This document shows, in pieces, positions 48,114 through 59,200 of a stretch of DNA of 64,000 nt. The notes under the pieces are model-generated. The model ran no database searches, had not been told where the DNA came from, and worked only from the letters and a program-made list of their open reading frames with translations. The DNA comes from Drosophila pseudoobscura (Eukaryota; Arthropoda; Insecta; Diptera; Drosophilidae). Position 1 is the stretch's first letter; each line of letters starts with the position of its first letter. The stretch spans positions 38,517,869 through 38,581,868 of the forward strand of contig NC_046683.1 in assembly GCF_009870125.1 (NCBI RefSeq). Direction: 5' to 3'. A program made the position numbers and the translations under genes.

Positions 48114-49144
48114 TTTTTATACCCGATACTCAAAATGAGTATTGGGGTATATTAGATTTGTGGTAAAAGTGGATGTGCGTAACGTCCAGAAGGAATCGTT
48201 TCCATGTCTGTCTGTCCGTCTGTCCGTCTGTCCGTCCCCTTCAGCGCCTAATGCTCGAAGACTATAAGAGCTAGAGCAACGATGTTTTGGATCCAGACTT
48301 CTGTGATATGTCACTGCTACAAAAATATTTCACAACTTTGCCCCGCCCACTTCCGCCCCCACAAAGGGCGAAAATCTGTGCCATCCACAATTTTAAAGAT
48401 ACGAGAAAACCAAAAACGCAGAATCGTAGAGAATCACCATATCTTTTAGACTGCGGAATCTAAAGTGGATCGTATTATTATTATAGCCAGCATCAAGAAA
48501 ACAATTTCATTTTTTCTCGCCCTGTCTCTCTCTAACACACACGTAGCATAGGCGGCTTTGCTTAGAGTAAAACATTAGCGCCTAGATCTCAGAGACTATA
48601 AAAGCTAGAGCAACCAAATTTGGTATCCACACTCCTAATATATCGGACCGAGACGAGTTTGTTTCAAAATTTCGACACACCCCCTTCCGCCCCCGCAAAG
48701 GATGCAAACCTGGGGATATTCACAAATCTCAGAGACTATTAAAGCTAGAGTAACCAGATTTAGTATCCGCACTCCTGTTAGATCTCACTATAAAACGTAT
48801 ATCTCAAAATTTCGCCCCACCCCCTTCCGCCCCCACAAAGGACGAAAATCTGTTGCATCCACAATATTGCAGATTTGAGAAAACTAAAAACGCAGAATCA
48901 TAGATAATGACCATATCTATCAGATTTCTGAATCTGGATCAGATCAGATCAGATCATTTTTGTAGCCAAAAGGAACAAATCAATTTGCATTGGCTACGCA
49001 GCGCCCGACGTCACGCTCAGACTGATTTTCTGTCTCTCTCGCACGCACTCTTTGTCGTGTCGGAGGAGAGCCATACTGACTTAGTATCGGGTATAACTGT
49101 AGAGTTGCGGTGTCCGCAGCAACTCACAACGTTCCCCCTCGTTT
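48114..49144 (+). mobile_element. Near full-length DINE-1 (Helentron-type non-autonomous Helitron)
   Basis: The 5' end TTTTTATACCCGATACTC and the 3' end ...CAACGTTCCCCC are shared with the split copy at 50.56-53.23 kb, which fixes both boundaries. A 13 bp subterminal inverted repeat is perfect: TATACCCGATACT at 48118-48130 and AGTATCGGGTATA at 49083-49095. Just after it, AGTTGCGG-TGT-CCGCAGCAACT folds into a 3' hairpin. The body repeats an ACTATAAGAGCTAGAGCAAC plus CCACTTCCGCCCCCACAAAGG module three times. There is no coding capacity. This is the expected structure of DINE-1/HINE elements, which rely on a Helentron Rep/helicase in trans. Confidence 0.88.
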
Positions 49145-50560
49145 CGGCTTTAAATTGGCATGTTAATAGTAGAGTTGAACGCAGAGTAGTGCCCAGAGTT
49201 GAGGATAGAGTTGAATGTAACTCGAGGGTTCAGAGTTTGTTCAGCGTTGGGTCCAAATTTCTAGCCATCGATGGTACTCCCGATATTCCTGACCTCTTTC
49301 CCATATCGATGTCCATCAATTATATGCAAATAAACGATAGAATCCAGATTGTCGCATTGACATTTGAGCAACAGAAACAGAGACAGAGACAGAGAAATAG
49401 CTATAGAAAGAGAGAGAGAGAAATAGAGATTGTCATTTTTACATACATATGTATGTACTTTAAACGTTTTGTGTGTTGAATCAACATTCAGTCAATCAAT
49501 TGGCTTGTTAATTGTTTGGCATTGCCATCAATTTCATTTACAAACTTAGATTGTAAATTAATTAGATTGCATCAAACTCTGTGCTTGTGGGTTGCGTGCT
49601 GTGGTTGTGTTTGCGTTTGTTTGGTCGCCTCTCAATAATTTAAATGACCTTTGATAAATATTGTACCCCACAACATACATCAAAATGTTCCAATTTTGTA
49701 TTTATATGTTATTATGTAGTATATTTATATGTAGTATATGTAGTACAATAGTTACAATGGAGCTTAGAAATATCATAGAACTAGAAGTAGTTCTATACAA
49801 CAGCGTTCCTTTCTTAATATTCTCTCAACGACTAGACACGATCGACTCCAGCTCACAACCGCGCTCAGAACAGGTATCGATATATGGGTTTCGACTGGTG
49901 ATCAGAAGCTTGGTATATATAACTTGTACAGCTTCTACTGTGCCCCTTTTGTTGCCCGCCAAATTCAAATCCCATATACTCATGCATGCATAGTTGGGTG
50001 TCGAAAATGTCCATTTTAGTAGTACTTTGTTTTTGGAAAATACTCATGATAAAGCTAGACGTTGAGATAAATATAGTAGGTTCTCGTTTGGCGATCCCTG
50101 GAATTATTTCGAAACTAAAGTACTGTATTTCCTTCTGGTGAATATTCCAAATGCCATGGCATAGTCTCGAAAGAATGGAACGATCGACTGTTCTTCCAGG
50201 ACCTCTTTGAGAACACGGGTCAGCACAAAGTTTTCCCCTCCCAACGCAGACCAATTAATCGAGCTTTCTGGTCCTTCAACCAATTACTTTAAGAAGGCGT
50301 TCGAAAAAGAAAATGTTACCTTCTTATGGATGGTGAACTTCCGTTTTAATACAAAAAGACTTGTAGTCAAAATTCTGCAATAGAATATCCCTCATTCTCA
50401 TTACGAGCCTCATTACATTAATTTCTGAATCATCTCCTATGAAAATGTATGAACATAATTTTATAATATGAAATATATAATAAAGAAAACTCGTAAGCAA
50501 ATTAAAATAGTATGAGATCAAAAAGATGAATATCTTCAATTCTGCATAGTTCCTTTTGTT
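49145..50560. other. Gene-poor spacer between two DINE-1 copies
   Basis: No supported gene. A purine-rich patch, AACAGAAACAGAGACAGAGACAGAG, lies around 49370-49395, and AT-rich sequence fills the rest. Confidence 0.45.
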
Positions 50561-50855
50561 TTTATACCCGATACTCAAAATGAGTATATATATGGGTATG
50601 GTTATGGGTATATTAGATTTGTGGTGAAAATGGATGTGTGTAACGTCCAAAAGGACGTCTGTCCGTCTGTCTGCCTGCTCGTCCCTATCAGCGCCTAGAG
50701 CTCAAAGACTATAAGAGCTAGAGCAACGACATTTTATATCCGGACTTCTATGATATGTCACTGTTACAAGAATATTTCGAAACTACGCCCCGCCCACTTC
50801 CGCCCCAACGAAGGGCGAAACGCAGAATCGTAGAGGACGACTATATCTTCTAGAG
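50561..50855 (+). mobile_element. DINE-1 copy, 5' part, split by a retrotransposon
   Basis: Matches 48114-48460 of the intact copy from TTTTTATACCCGATACTC to CGCAGAATCGTAGAGGACGA and CTATATCTTCTAGA, with one internal gap around the CGAAAATCTG segment. It stops abruptly where the CR1-like element begins. The remainder resumes at about 52698. Confidence 0.85.
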
Positions 50856-52697
50856 TGTAGAGTATTCCCTACTTCAAGATCTTCGACTAGTTAAGCCGGT
50901 GTTTTCACCGGGTCCAGACGGGGTTCCAGGTTGTGTACTCAGGTACTGCGCCGAGGCTCTGTGTGGACCATTGCTTAAACTATTCACCATGTCCATTGAT
51001 TCATCTTGCTTCCCCCCAATCTGGAAGGAATCGTTTATAATTCCTCTCCATAAAAAAGGTAGTAAGTCTGATGTAAAAAATTATAGAGGTATAGCAAAGT
51101 TATCCGCTATTCCCAAATTGTTTGAGAAGGTTTTAACTCCGCACTTGCAACATCTCTGCAAGTCACTTATATCTCCAACTCAGCATGGATTTATAAGGCG
51201 GCGATCAACCACCACGAACTTGTTAGAGTTTACCTCTTTCATTATTAAAGGCTTTCAAGGTAACTTACAGACGGATGTTATTTACACCGACTTTAGTAAA
51301 GCATTCGACTCTGTAAACCATTCCCTTTTAGCACATAAACTTGACCTTTTAGGGTTTCCGCCCAACCTCCTGAGATGGATTTCTAGCTATCTTTGTTCTA
51401 GGTCTCAAAGAGTCCTCTTCAAAAACTCCCTCTCTTTACCAGTAAAGGTTTCTTCGGGAGTACCACAGGGCAGCCATCTAGGCCCCTTACTCTTCACACT
51501 CTTTATTAATGACTTGCCTTCAGTAATAACATACTCTCGAGTACTTATGTATGCGGATGATGTTAAACTCTGTGTCCAGTACAAGGACATTTCATTTCAT
51601 TCTCGCTTGCAATCCGATCTCAATAGCTTTCAGTCATGGTGTTGTGCAAACTTGTTACACCTTAATGCCTCGAAATGCAAAGTTATGACATTTCATCGTT
51701 CTAACCCTTTGTTGGCTCCCTACACCCTATTTGGGGGTTCTCTTGAGAGAATTACCCTGGTGGATGATCTGGGTGTTATGTTAGATCCCAAGTTAAAGTT
51801 TTCCGAACACATTTCTACCATGGTAAATAAGGCCATGGGCGTGCTTGGGTTTATAAAGAGGTGGTCAAAGGAATTTGACGACCCCTATATAACAAAGACT
51901 CTCTATACCTCGCTTGTTCGTCCGATCTTAGAATACGGCTCCTGTGTATGGTGCCCTCAGTACAAAGTACACCAGGACCGTATAGAATCAGTACAGAAAA
52001 ACTTTTTACTCTTTGCTCTGCGGGGCCTTAACTGGGATGCGGGTGTAAGACTCCCATCTTACTCTAGTAGACTATTATTAGTAAACCTCCCATCCTTAGT
52101 TAACCGTAGAAAAATGCTTGGTGTGATATTTATGCACAACTTGATCAGGGGTGACATAGACAGCCCTGATCTGTTGAGCCGCATAAACTTCACGATTCCT
52201 ATTAGACTGACTAGAAACTTTATACCGTTGTTCCTTCCACTTTGTAGATCGAATTATTCCTTGCATGAACCGTTTAGGGTCTTATGCTCGGACTATAATT
52301 CCCTCTACCATATTATATCCTCCACTAATTCTCTTCCTCTTATTAAATTACTAATCCTTACACACCTTTCTAGTAATTAGTAATTGTAGTGGTATTTGTA
52401 TTTTGTATTTTATTGCATGCTTAATTTCTTAATAAGTTTAGTGCTAATTTTCCTCGAAGGTTAGTCTAATATCTATCTTTCTTGCATGCTCGCGTTTGGT
52501 TCGGCTACGCACCGCGCGTCATGCGGCAGCGCCCCTCGGTCGGTTGGGCGGGAGGAGGGCTGCGTTTTGCCTGGGATCCGCGCGTAACAGCCTTCTGCTG
52601 GTGTCACACGGGCCACTTGACGGTGCAGTAATTGCATCGCCTCTTGTTAGATGCAGTCATTGCATGTCAACGTCCAATAATATGTAAAATCTTAACC
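50856..52697 (+). mobile_element. 5'-truncated CR1-like non-LTR retrotransposon inserted in DINE-1
   Basis: The insertion begins within the N-terminal part of the reverse transcriptase and lacks ORF1 and the endonuclease. It carries an intact RT frame and about 310 bp of 3' sequence, and ends near AATAATATGTAAAATCTTAACC. The flanking DINE-1 halves are contiguous in the copy at 48.1 kb, which proves insertion. Truncation at the 5' end is typical of target-primed reverse transcription. Confidence 0.88.
50899..52380 (+). CDS. Reverse transcriptase (partial ORF2) of the CR1-like element
   Basis: A 493-codon frame, open in both directions at the 5' end and ending in TAG. The reverse transcriptase blocks run in order: FSPGPDGVPGCVLRYC, FIIPLHKKGSKSDVKNYRGI, ISPTQHGFIRRRSTTTNLLEF, VIYTDFSKAFDSVNH, VSSGVPQGSHLGPLLF, the catalytic YADD (in LMYADDVKLC), LLHLNASKCKVMTFHR and LGVMLDPKLKFSEHI. 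The C-terminal region (YGSCVWCPQYKVHQDRIESVQ) is typical of jockey/CR1 groups. The catalytic aspartates are present. Because the copy lacks the 5' part, the first ATG is not the native start. The sequence looks recent compared with the dead copy at 43.5 kb. Confidence 0.88.
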   Translation: MFSPGPDGVPGCVLRYCAEALCGPLLKLFTMSIDSSCFPPIWKESFIIPLHKKGSKSDVKNYRGIAKLSAIPKLFEKVLTPHLQHLCKSLISPTQHGFIRRRSTTTNLLEFTSFIIKGFQGNLQTDVIYTDFSKAFDSVNHSLLAHKLDLLGFPPNLLRWISSYLCSRSQRVLFKNSLSLPVKVSSGVPQGSHLGPLLFTLFINDLPSVITYSRVLMYADDVKLCVQYKDISFHSRLQSDLNSFQSWCCANLLHLNASKCKVMTFHRSNPLLAPYTLFGGSLERITLVDDLGVMLDPKLKFSEHISTMVNKAMGVLGFIKRWSKEFDDPYITKTLYTSLVRPILEYGSCVWCPQYKVHQDRIESVQKNFLLFALRGLNWDAGVRLPSYSSRLLLVNLPSLVNRRKMLGVIFMHNLIRGDIDSPDLLSRINFTIPIRLTRNFIPLFLPLCRSNYSLHEPFRVLCSDYNSLYHIISSTNSLPLIKLLILTHLSSN

Positions 52698-53234
52698 AGA
52701 TCGTACAATTATTATAGCCAGAATCAAGAAAACAATTTTATCCTCTCCCGCTCTGTCTCTCTCTAACATTATATGGTCGGCTTTGCCTATGCATAATGTG
52801 AGTTCAAGGATCTCAGAGACTATAAGAGCTAGGGCAACCAAATGTGGTATCCAAACTCCTGTGATATCGGACCTTGGCCGTTTTTTTTTTAAATCTCGCC
52901 ACACCCCCTTCAACCCCCGCAAAAGACGATAATTTGTGGCATGCATAATATTGACGATTTGAGAACACTAAAAACGCACAATCATAGAAAGACCATATTT
53001 ATCAGATTGCTCAATCTGGATTAGATCGGATCATTTGTATAGCCAAAAGGAACAAATCAATTTGCAGTGGCTAAGCAGCGTCCGACGACACGCTCAGACT
53101 GATTTTGTGTGTCATGTCTGTGTCATGTCGTTTAAAATGAGCGGCGTCTGCCGGAGGAGAGCCACACTGACTAAGTTCGGGAATAAATGTAGAGTTGCGG
53201 TGTCCGCAGCAACTCACAACGTTCCCCCCGTTTT
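52698..53234 (+). mobile_element. DINE-1 copy, 3' part, split by a retrotransposon
   Basis: Resumes with AGATCGTACAATTATTATAGCC, matching 48.46 kb of the intact copy. It contains one ACTATAAGAGCTAGGGCAACC plus CCACACCCCCTTC module where the intact copy has two, then the shared GCCAAAAGGAACAAATCAAT tract, a decayed inverted repeat, and the same 3' hairpin ending CAACGTTCCCCCCG. Confidence 0.87.
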
Positions 53235-56200
53235 TAATGGAGTTAAGTACCGATCGCGAACGGACGTTTTTCATAATTCATAATAATTCTTCATCAAACA
53301 AATAAATTGGCTTTTTAGAGAGATCTTAAGGAAAAACTTGAATCAAGAATCATCTGTTTTATAGATAAAAATTGTAAAGGAAAACATGACGATAAAAATA
53401 CCAAAAAATATCGAAAAAGTTAACTTTTGCTTATTTTATTATGTTTTTAGATCAAAAGACTTTTCCACGGAAATGAGAATATACGATAAAGAAAATTAAT
53501 AAGCTCAATCAATTTTGAGTGACCTCTTTCTCAAGTAATTTAAATTGTCATGCTTTTTCTTGATTTTTTTACATTTTCTTCGTATTCCGTAACGTATATT
53601 TCACATTTTGCAATACAGTTTAGGCCCGCTACTCAATACTGGTTTGAGTTTTACTCTCCTTATTTTCCCCATAGTCAGTCGTTCCGTCAACTTGAATTTA
53701 ATTATTATTTGCAATTATTGACTTTGATTTGATTCGATTTGATTTGATTGATTTATCGCTGGTGCACAGTCACAGTCGTACAGTTACAGCAGGTTACCCT
53801 TAGCCGATAAGATACCTCTCGGAGACCGGAGTGTGCCTTAAGTTTTGTATTTTCTTCGCTTTTTCGATTCGATTGCAGTTGGCGATAAGCCGATTCACAA
53901 TTGACGTGATTGACACACTCCACTCTGTTCGTCTCTGTCGTCGCTTCGGTATCTGTTTTCCTAAATTTTTGTAGTGTGTTTTTTCGCCACTTTTCAGTAA
54001 TGTCGATGTGTGTGCTGCTACCGTTTCGATAATGGAATTGATGGAGTGCCCGTCCATCCAGACATTTATTGATGACACAACTAAGATACTTGTAGCTACT
54101 TGTTCGCAACAATACAATAACTTACCGGAATTTGAATCTGTATCTAAATCTGCCACAGAATCACATTTGAAATGGGTGTTTCCTGCAATTTGAAGTTTAA
54201 ATTTCGCTAACAAAAGTGAAACTTGAGTTAATTGCTGGCTCATTTAATAACCCCGCTCCCAGCCATTATATCCGTCTATCCGTCTATGCGCCTCCCTTTT
54301 TCCCCTTCATAGCATCCATTCTCCACTCATTTGCTTCCTCTGGTACTTCCGTTTTCACTTTATTGACATTTCTAGAGCAAATATTTGGAATGAGACGGCA
54401 AGGTGTCGACCGCAAGACACTTGGTCTACTACGTTAGGCCGCTTAGACTCGATTGATACCTATTGACACCTATTAAAGATTCGCAAAGTCAAACCACTTA
54501 CAATATATATCTGATCTTCTTCTATCTACATTCAAAGATGACAAATACAAATTATCTGGTTTTAGATAACCAAAGAAGTCAAAAATCGAAATGAGGATAA
54601 TGGAAATGCAACAAATATTTAGCTATCATCATTTGCTACCAAGTGATGAATCTATCACTAATCTACCAATGGCTATCCTTTAGGCAAGGCATATGACAAA
54701 GAACAAAGTGTGGCCTTATTTGAATGTTTTAAGTATTTGCCAAATCCACACGCAGCTTCACTCACGCGGGCACACACACATTTTCCAGGTGTAGGAGCAG
54801 ATACATACATATATATACATATATCCAGGAGCAGGAACGACCCCACTCAATGGAGATTAAAGGGGTTCTCTTTTACGGTTTCATAATCCGAGCGGAAAAC
54901 GCTTGAAGTTGTAACTAGACCGCGATATTTCATGGAACCCAGCACCACCAGCACCACCAGCACCCCCTGGACCACTGCAGTGCACTGCCCCCTGCATAGT
55001 TGTGTGGATACTTCTCCTTTTTTAGGGAGATACAGGATACTACGTTGGAGAAGGGGCTCCGTCGGCTTGTCGCCTTCGGCGGAAATGCCATTTGACATTT
55101 TTGCCGCTAACTTCTCCCTTTCGCTCACACTCTTCTCTGCTTTGAGTGTGCTGTGTGATGGTGCTGTGATTTGGCATTTTGTCACATTAAATCTTGTTTA
55201 TGACGCTTAAGAACTTTATTTCCGCTCGATTAAATTACCATAATGGCAGCCTGCGAATGTGCTTCTCTATCTTTCTCCGTTCTCCTTTATTTTATTTACA
55301 TTTTTTTAAATATTTTTTTTACTTTTGAATTGTTTTCAGTTTTTTTATTTTGTTTTTGGAATGCCACCTCTTCGGTCGGAAAAAAGTATGAATACGAGGT
55401 GAAAATAAAGGAGTAAAAGGACTAAGTCGACTAAAGAACGACTCAGATACTCGAATTCTTTTATTGTTTATGCTACAGGGCATTCAAATAACCCTTTAAA
55501 AACACCGTATATCCAGGGGAAACAAAAATCCATCTAGAAGTTGCATTAACTTCGATTGACTGTAATGAGAATCGATAATCAGATGGGGGCTGTTATCCAT
55601 TCGACAACTGGTCCTGGTGGTACTCTGGATCCAGACTGGCATTGCTCTATTGGCTGCAAATCATCCATACAGTTTTGATGTGTATTTTTCAGTGGCCTTT
55701 TGCTCTACCTGAAAAATGCACATTGAACAATGTCATTTTCTCACCGAAAAATTCACTAACCATGAAATGTTCAATGCATTCAATGTGAAACATATCAAAT
55801 GTGTTTGATGTCCGTATTCAATCTTGTTACTGTTCCGGCTGCTTCTGTCTATATGTGCCTCTTAGAATGGTGCTTTAGCTCCTGGATGACTCTTGAATGC
55901 ATCGATTTCTATTCTTATGTCGTTGCTTCCATTCCACCTCAATCATAATCATTGGGAGGAGGCAAAGTATGGTCATGTTTTAATTAAACGAAATTGCTTG
56001 TATGCCATTGATGGCTTAATACGGTCCACATGTCCTCACCGCCTATCAATAAGCGCTCAGGCATGTGTGCGACTGATGTATTCCCTTAAACGAACAGGAG
56101 AACTCGAAGAACGCCGAAGGAGAAGTCCAATTAATTTGGCTAAAATAAGCACAGGACTCAATCAAATTACCAAACTGGAAAAACCATCCGACACGACACT

Positions 56201-59200
56201 AAACGCACGCAGAGACATACTCAACACTCCAACCACGTCCATTGTAATCGTGCTCCAGTTTTTTTTTTTTCAAAATTTTGTTTTTGAAAACTCAGGAAAA
56301 TTTGAAAAAGATAATTTCTTGATCTTTTTTTGTTTCTCTATAGGTACATAAATGTATAAATCTATAGATAAACGGCTAAAGTGCAGCCGTTTGACCAATC
56401 CTTCTAATGCCGCATTTAACAGTTTCGATACCTTAAACGTCCTTCGATACAGCCAGATTTAAGATAACTAAGTTATGTGAAAAAACAAGCGCAACCTCTG
56501 AAGAAAATATTTAAAAAACAACCAGTTTTTACAGTTTTTTTTGTAAAAGCACCATAAAAAAGAAACTATGCGTCATTCAAATATTTTTATGGCCCCAAAT
56601 CTATTAGAAAAAGTCGGTTTGGTTCGATTAATAAATAGTTAAATTTTGTTGCCTAGTGTCATTAAAAACAAAAGGCAAACAAATTTATTATTCAAAGTAT
56701 CTTTAGTGCAAAAATGATCAGGACCACCTTGAAAGCGTGAAAAACAATGCACTCTGGTTCTGCTCTTACACTGAATGGCAAAATGCATATTTATACCAAA
56801 GCCAAAGTTCAAAACGAAATTATCTAATTAGAACACACACACGAAATTGAACTAATGGATATAAAAATGTACCCATAAGAGTGTCACACTAATTTCTATG
56901 CGAAATGCAATATCTAGAGATACATTTATGTACGTTCTGACATACAATTGAATTTATTTTCTTGGAAATGCAAAATTGTACTAATTGAGTGAGAAATGTA
57001 TAAGCTAGTCGAAAATGAGTATCTAAAGACGAAAAGATCCTTACATGTACAGAAAATGCGCTAAAGAAACCTGGAAAGAGATATTTGAATTGTAGTATTT
57101 AATTTTGAAAAAATAATGTTGCAAAAGAATCACATATTGCAGAAAATACAATGAATTTCCTATGCCCAAAGGGGCTGAAACATTTTCTCAGATTCTATTT
57201 GAACTATTACCGTGAATAAATGTTAGAACAACAGGCGGGATTTCATGTCGCTTTCTTCTGTGATTAGTTTCGATTGCTGGTTTGGAATACTATTTAAAAT
57301 TATTAACTGTTCTGCTGTTTCTCTTTAGAGGTGTATCAGCGCATACACCAAAACTGTTCTCATCGTCATTAAGCTGTATGCAAAAAAAAAATGCTATGTA
57401 CTGTAATTTTATAATTCATAATTTATTCAGACAAAGAGGACCGATAAGATGAACTCCCGCCTGATACGGGAGCTCTCTTGTTGTTTGTGTGTACTGTGTG
57501 TTCGAGCATTGTTGTAATGCCATAAGAATAAAGTAAAATTACGCTAAATGACACGCTCATTACGGGCCACTGGTACTTGCCCAGGGAGTGGTTGGTCGAC
57601 GGTGGCTGCTGGTGCCTCGAATTCGGGAAGCAACAAAGCAAAAATCATTGCCTACTTATGAGCGCCTCCATGAAAATGGAAAGAAAGATGGAGCGAGAGG
57701 GCGGGGCGTCGCGTCGTGCGCCCATTTATTATTTAAATAAATACATACAAATAAGCGCTTGAAAACGCTTTATAACACTTTTTCGCACACGCACACAGCT
57801 ACAGCTACCAGAAGGATGAGTATTTGCATATAAAAATGTTCATTATGCTGTCAAATGAACAATAAATGTCAATGCTTTTTCTCAGATTCCAGTTTCAGCT
57901 TTGGCTTCAGCTACATATTCATCTTCAGAAGCAGCAGCTCTTTGCTTTTGTTAAGCTGGGAGGAAAAAAGCAGAGTAGAGTAGAGCATCAAAAACGAATG
58001 TGAAGGAAAATGTTTGCAAAAAGAGAAGAAAGAAAATCTGTCACAAGGCCTTAAACGTTTTATTGGCTTTTCAAAATTGGCTAAAGGCCAAAGGAATATT
58101 CGTGTACATGAAGCGTGGAACGGAGCTACGCTTCATCCAGCAAAATTTATATATTACGGAAAATATGCCATGGACGAACTGGACCGGGCGGACGGACCGG
58201 ACCAACTTTGATTTTGACCAGAAGCTTTTGAAGTTTTTTCTTACCAAACTGCTTTGACTACGGCTCTGGCTCCTAGGTCCTGGCTTCTTATCCCAGTGCT
58301 GTGGCCCGTTCTTGATTCAGCTCGTCCACAGTTCTGCTAGAAAAAGTGAAAGTAAAGTGTAATTAGGTTTGTTTTACTTGGCTGTCTGCAAATGAAATGC
58401 CTGCCCCACTCTCTTTTGGATAACTCCTAGTAGCAGGACAGGACCAGAGTCGAGCGGATGATGTTGATTATTATTGGGTCAGCTACTCGAACAGCTCTCC
58501 TCTCTCTCCCTCTCTCCCTATCCCTATGATTTACAATTCTCCCTCAAATTTAAATCAAACAGTATCAAAAGTGTTGAATAATTAAGTAAAAACAGCGCAG
58601 AAAGGAAGTTGTCAAAAGGAAAGTACTAAATATCAATTTCACTTTAATAAAAGAGTAAAATAAAGAGTTTATAGACCTACTTTTTCGCTCTAGAGTTTGC
58701 TGAAAGTTCTATACCAAAATCAAGCATTCCCTAAGATCCAAAAATCCGTAGTGAATCATCGGTGAATGTCTTTTGATTGAACCCCATAAACCAATTGTGT
58801 TGAAACAAAGACATAAACAGATATTGACCGGGCGCTCCATGGTCTGTCTGTTTGTCTGGTGACTTGTCGACTGTTATCAGACATAAATAAGCGGCACAAA
58901 GTGTTTAGCACTCATTGCGTCGCCCGATACCATCAAATGGTATTAAGCCCCAAAGGCAATGAAAAAATGCCGCCCAACCAAACCAATTCAAAGGGTGAGG
59001 AGGCGACGATGCCTTGGCTTCCATTCAATTACAAGTATCATTCTGTTCGTCAGTCAGTCTATCCGTCAGTCAGTCCGTTCGTCAGTTAATATTTAGTGAG
59101 AGTATAATCTGTTAATAAGTATTTTATATACCAAAATAATTTTATTTGCATGCTGGGGCTCTACCACTGGGAAGCTTAAAATTTTCCGTCGTTAAGCGCC

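Noticed and set aside
53753-54243. Overlapping minus-strand ORFs of 119 and 147 codons
   Set aside because: Two frames overlap with no domain, and the sequence resembles surrounding intronic DNA. No splice or start evidence.
58000-58257. 85-codon plus-strand ORF with basic start
   Set aside because: No family similarity, and two overlapping frames are open. Probably chance.
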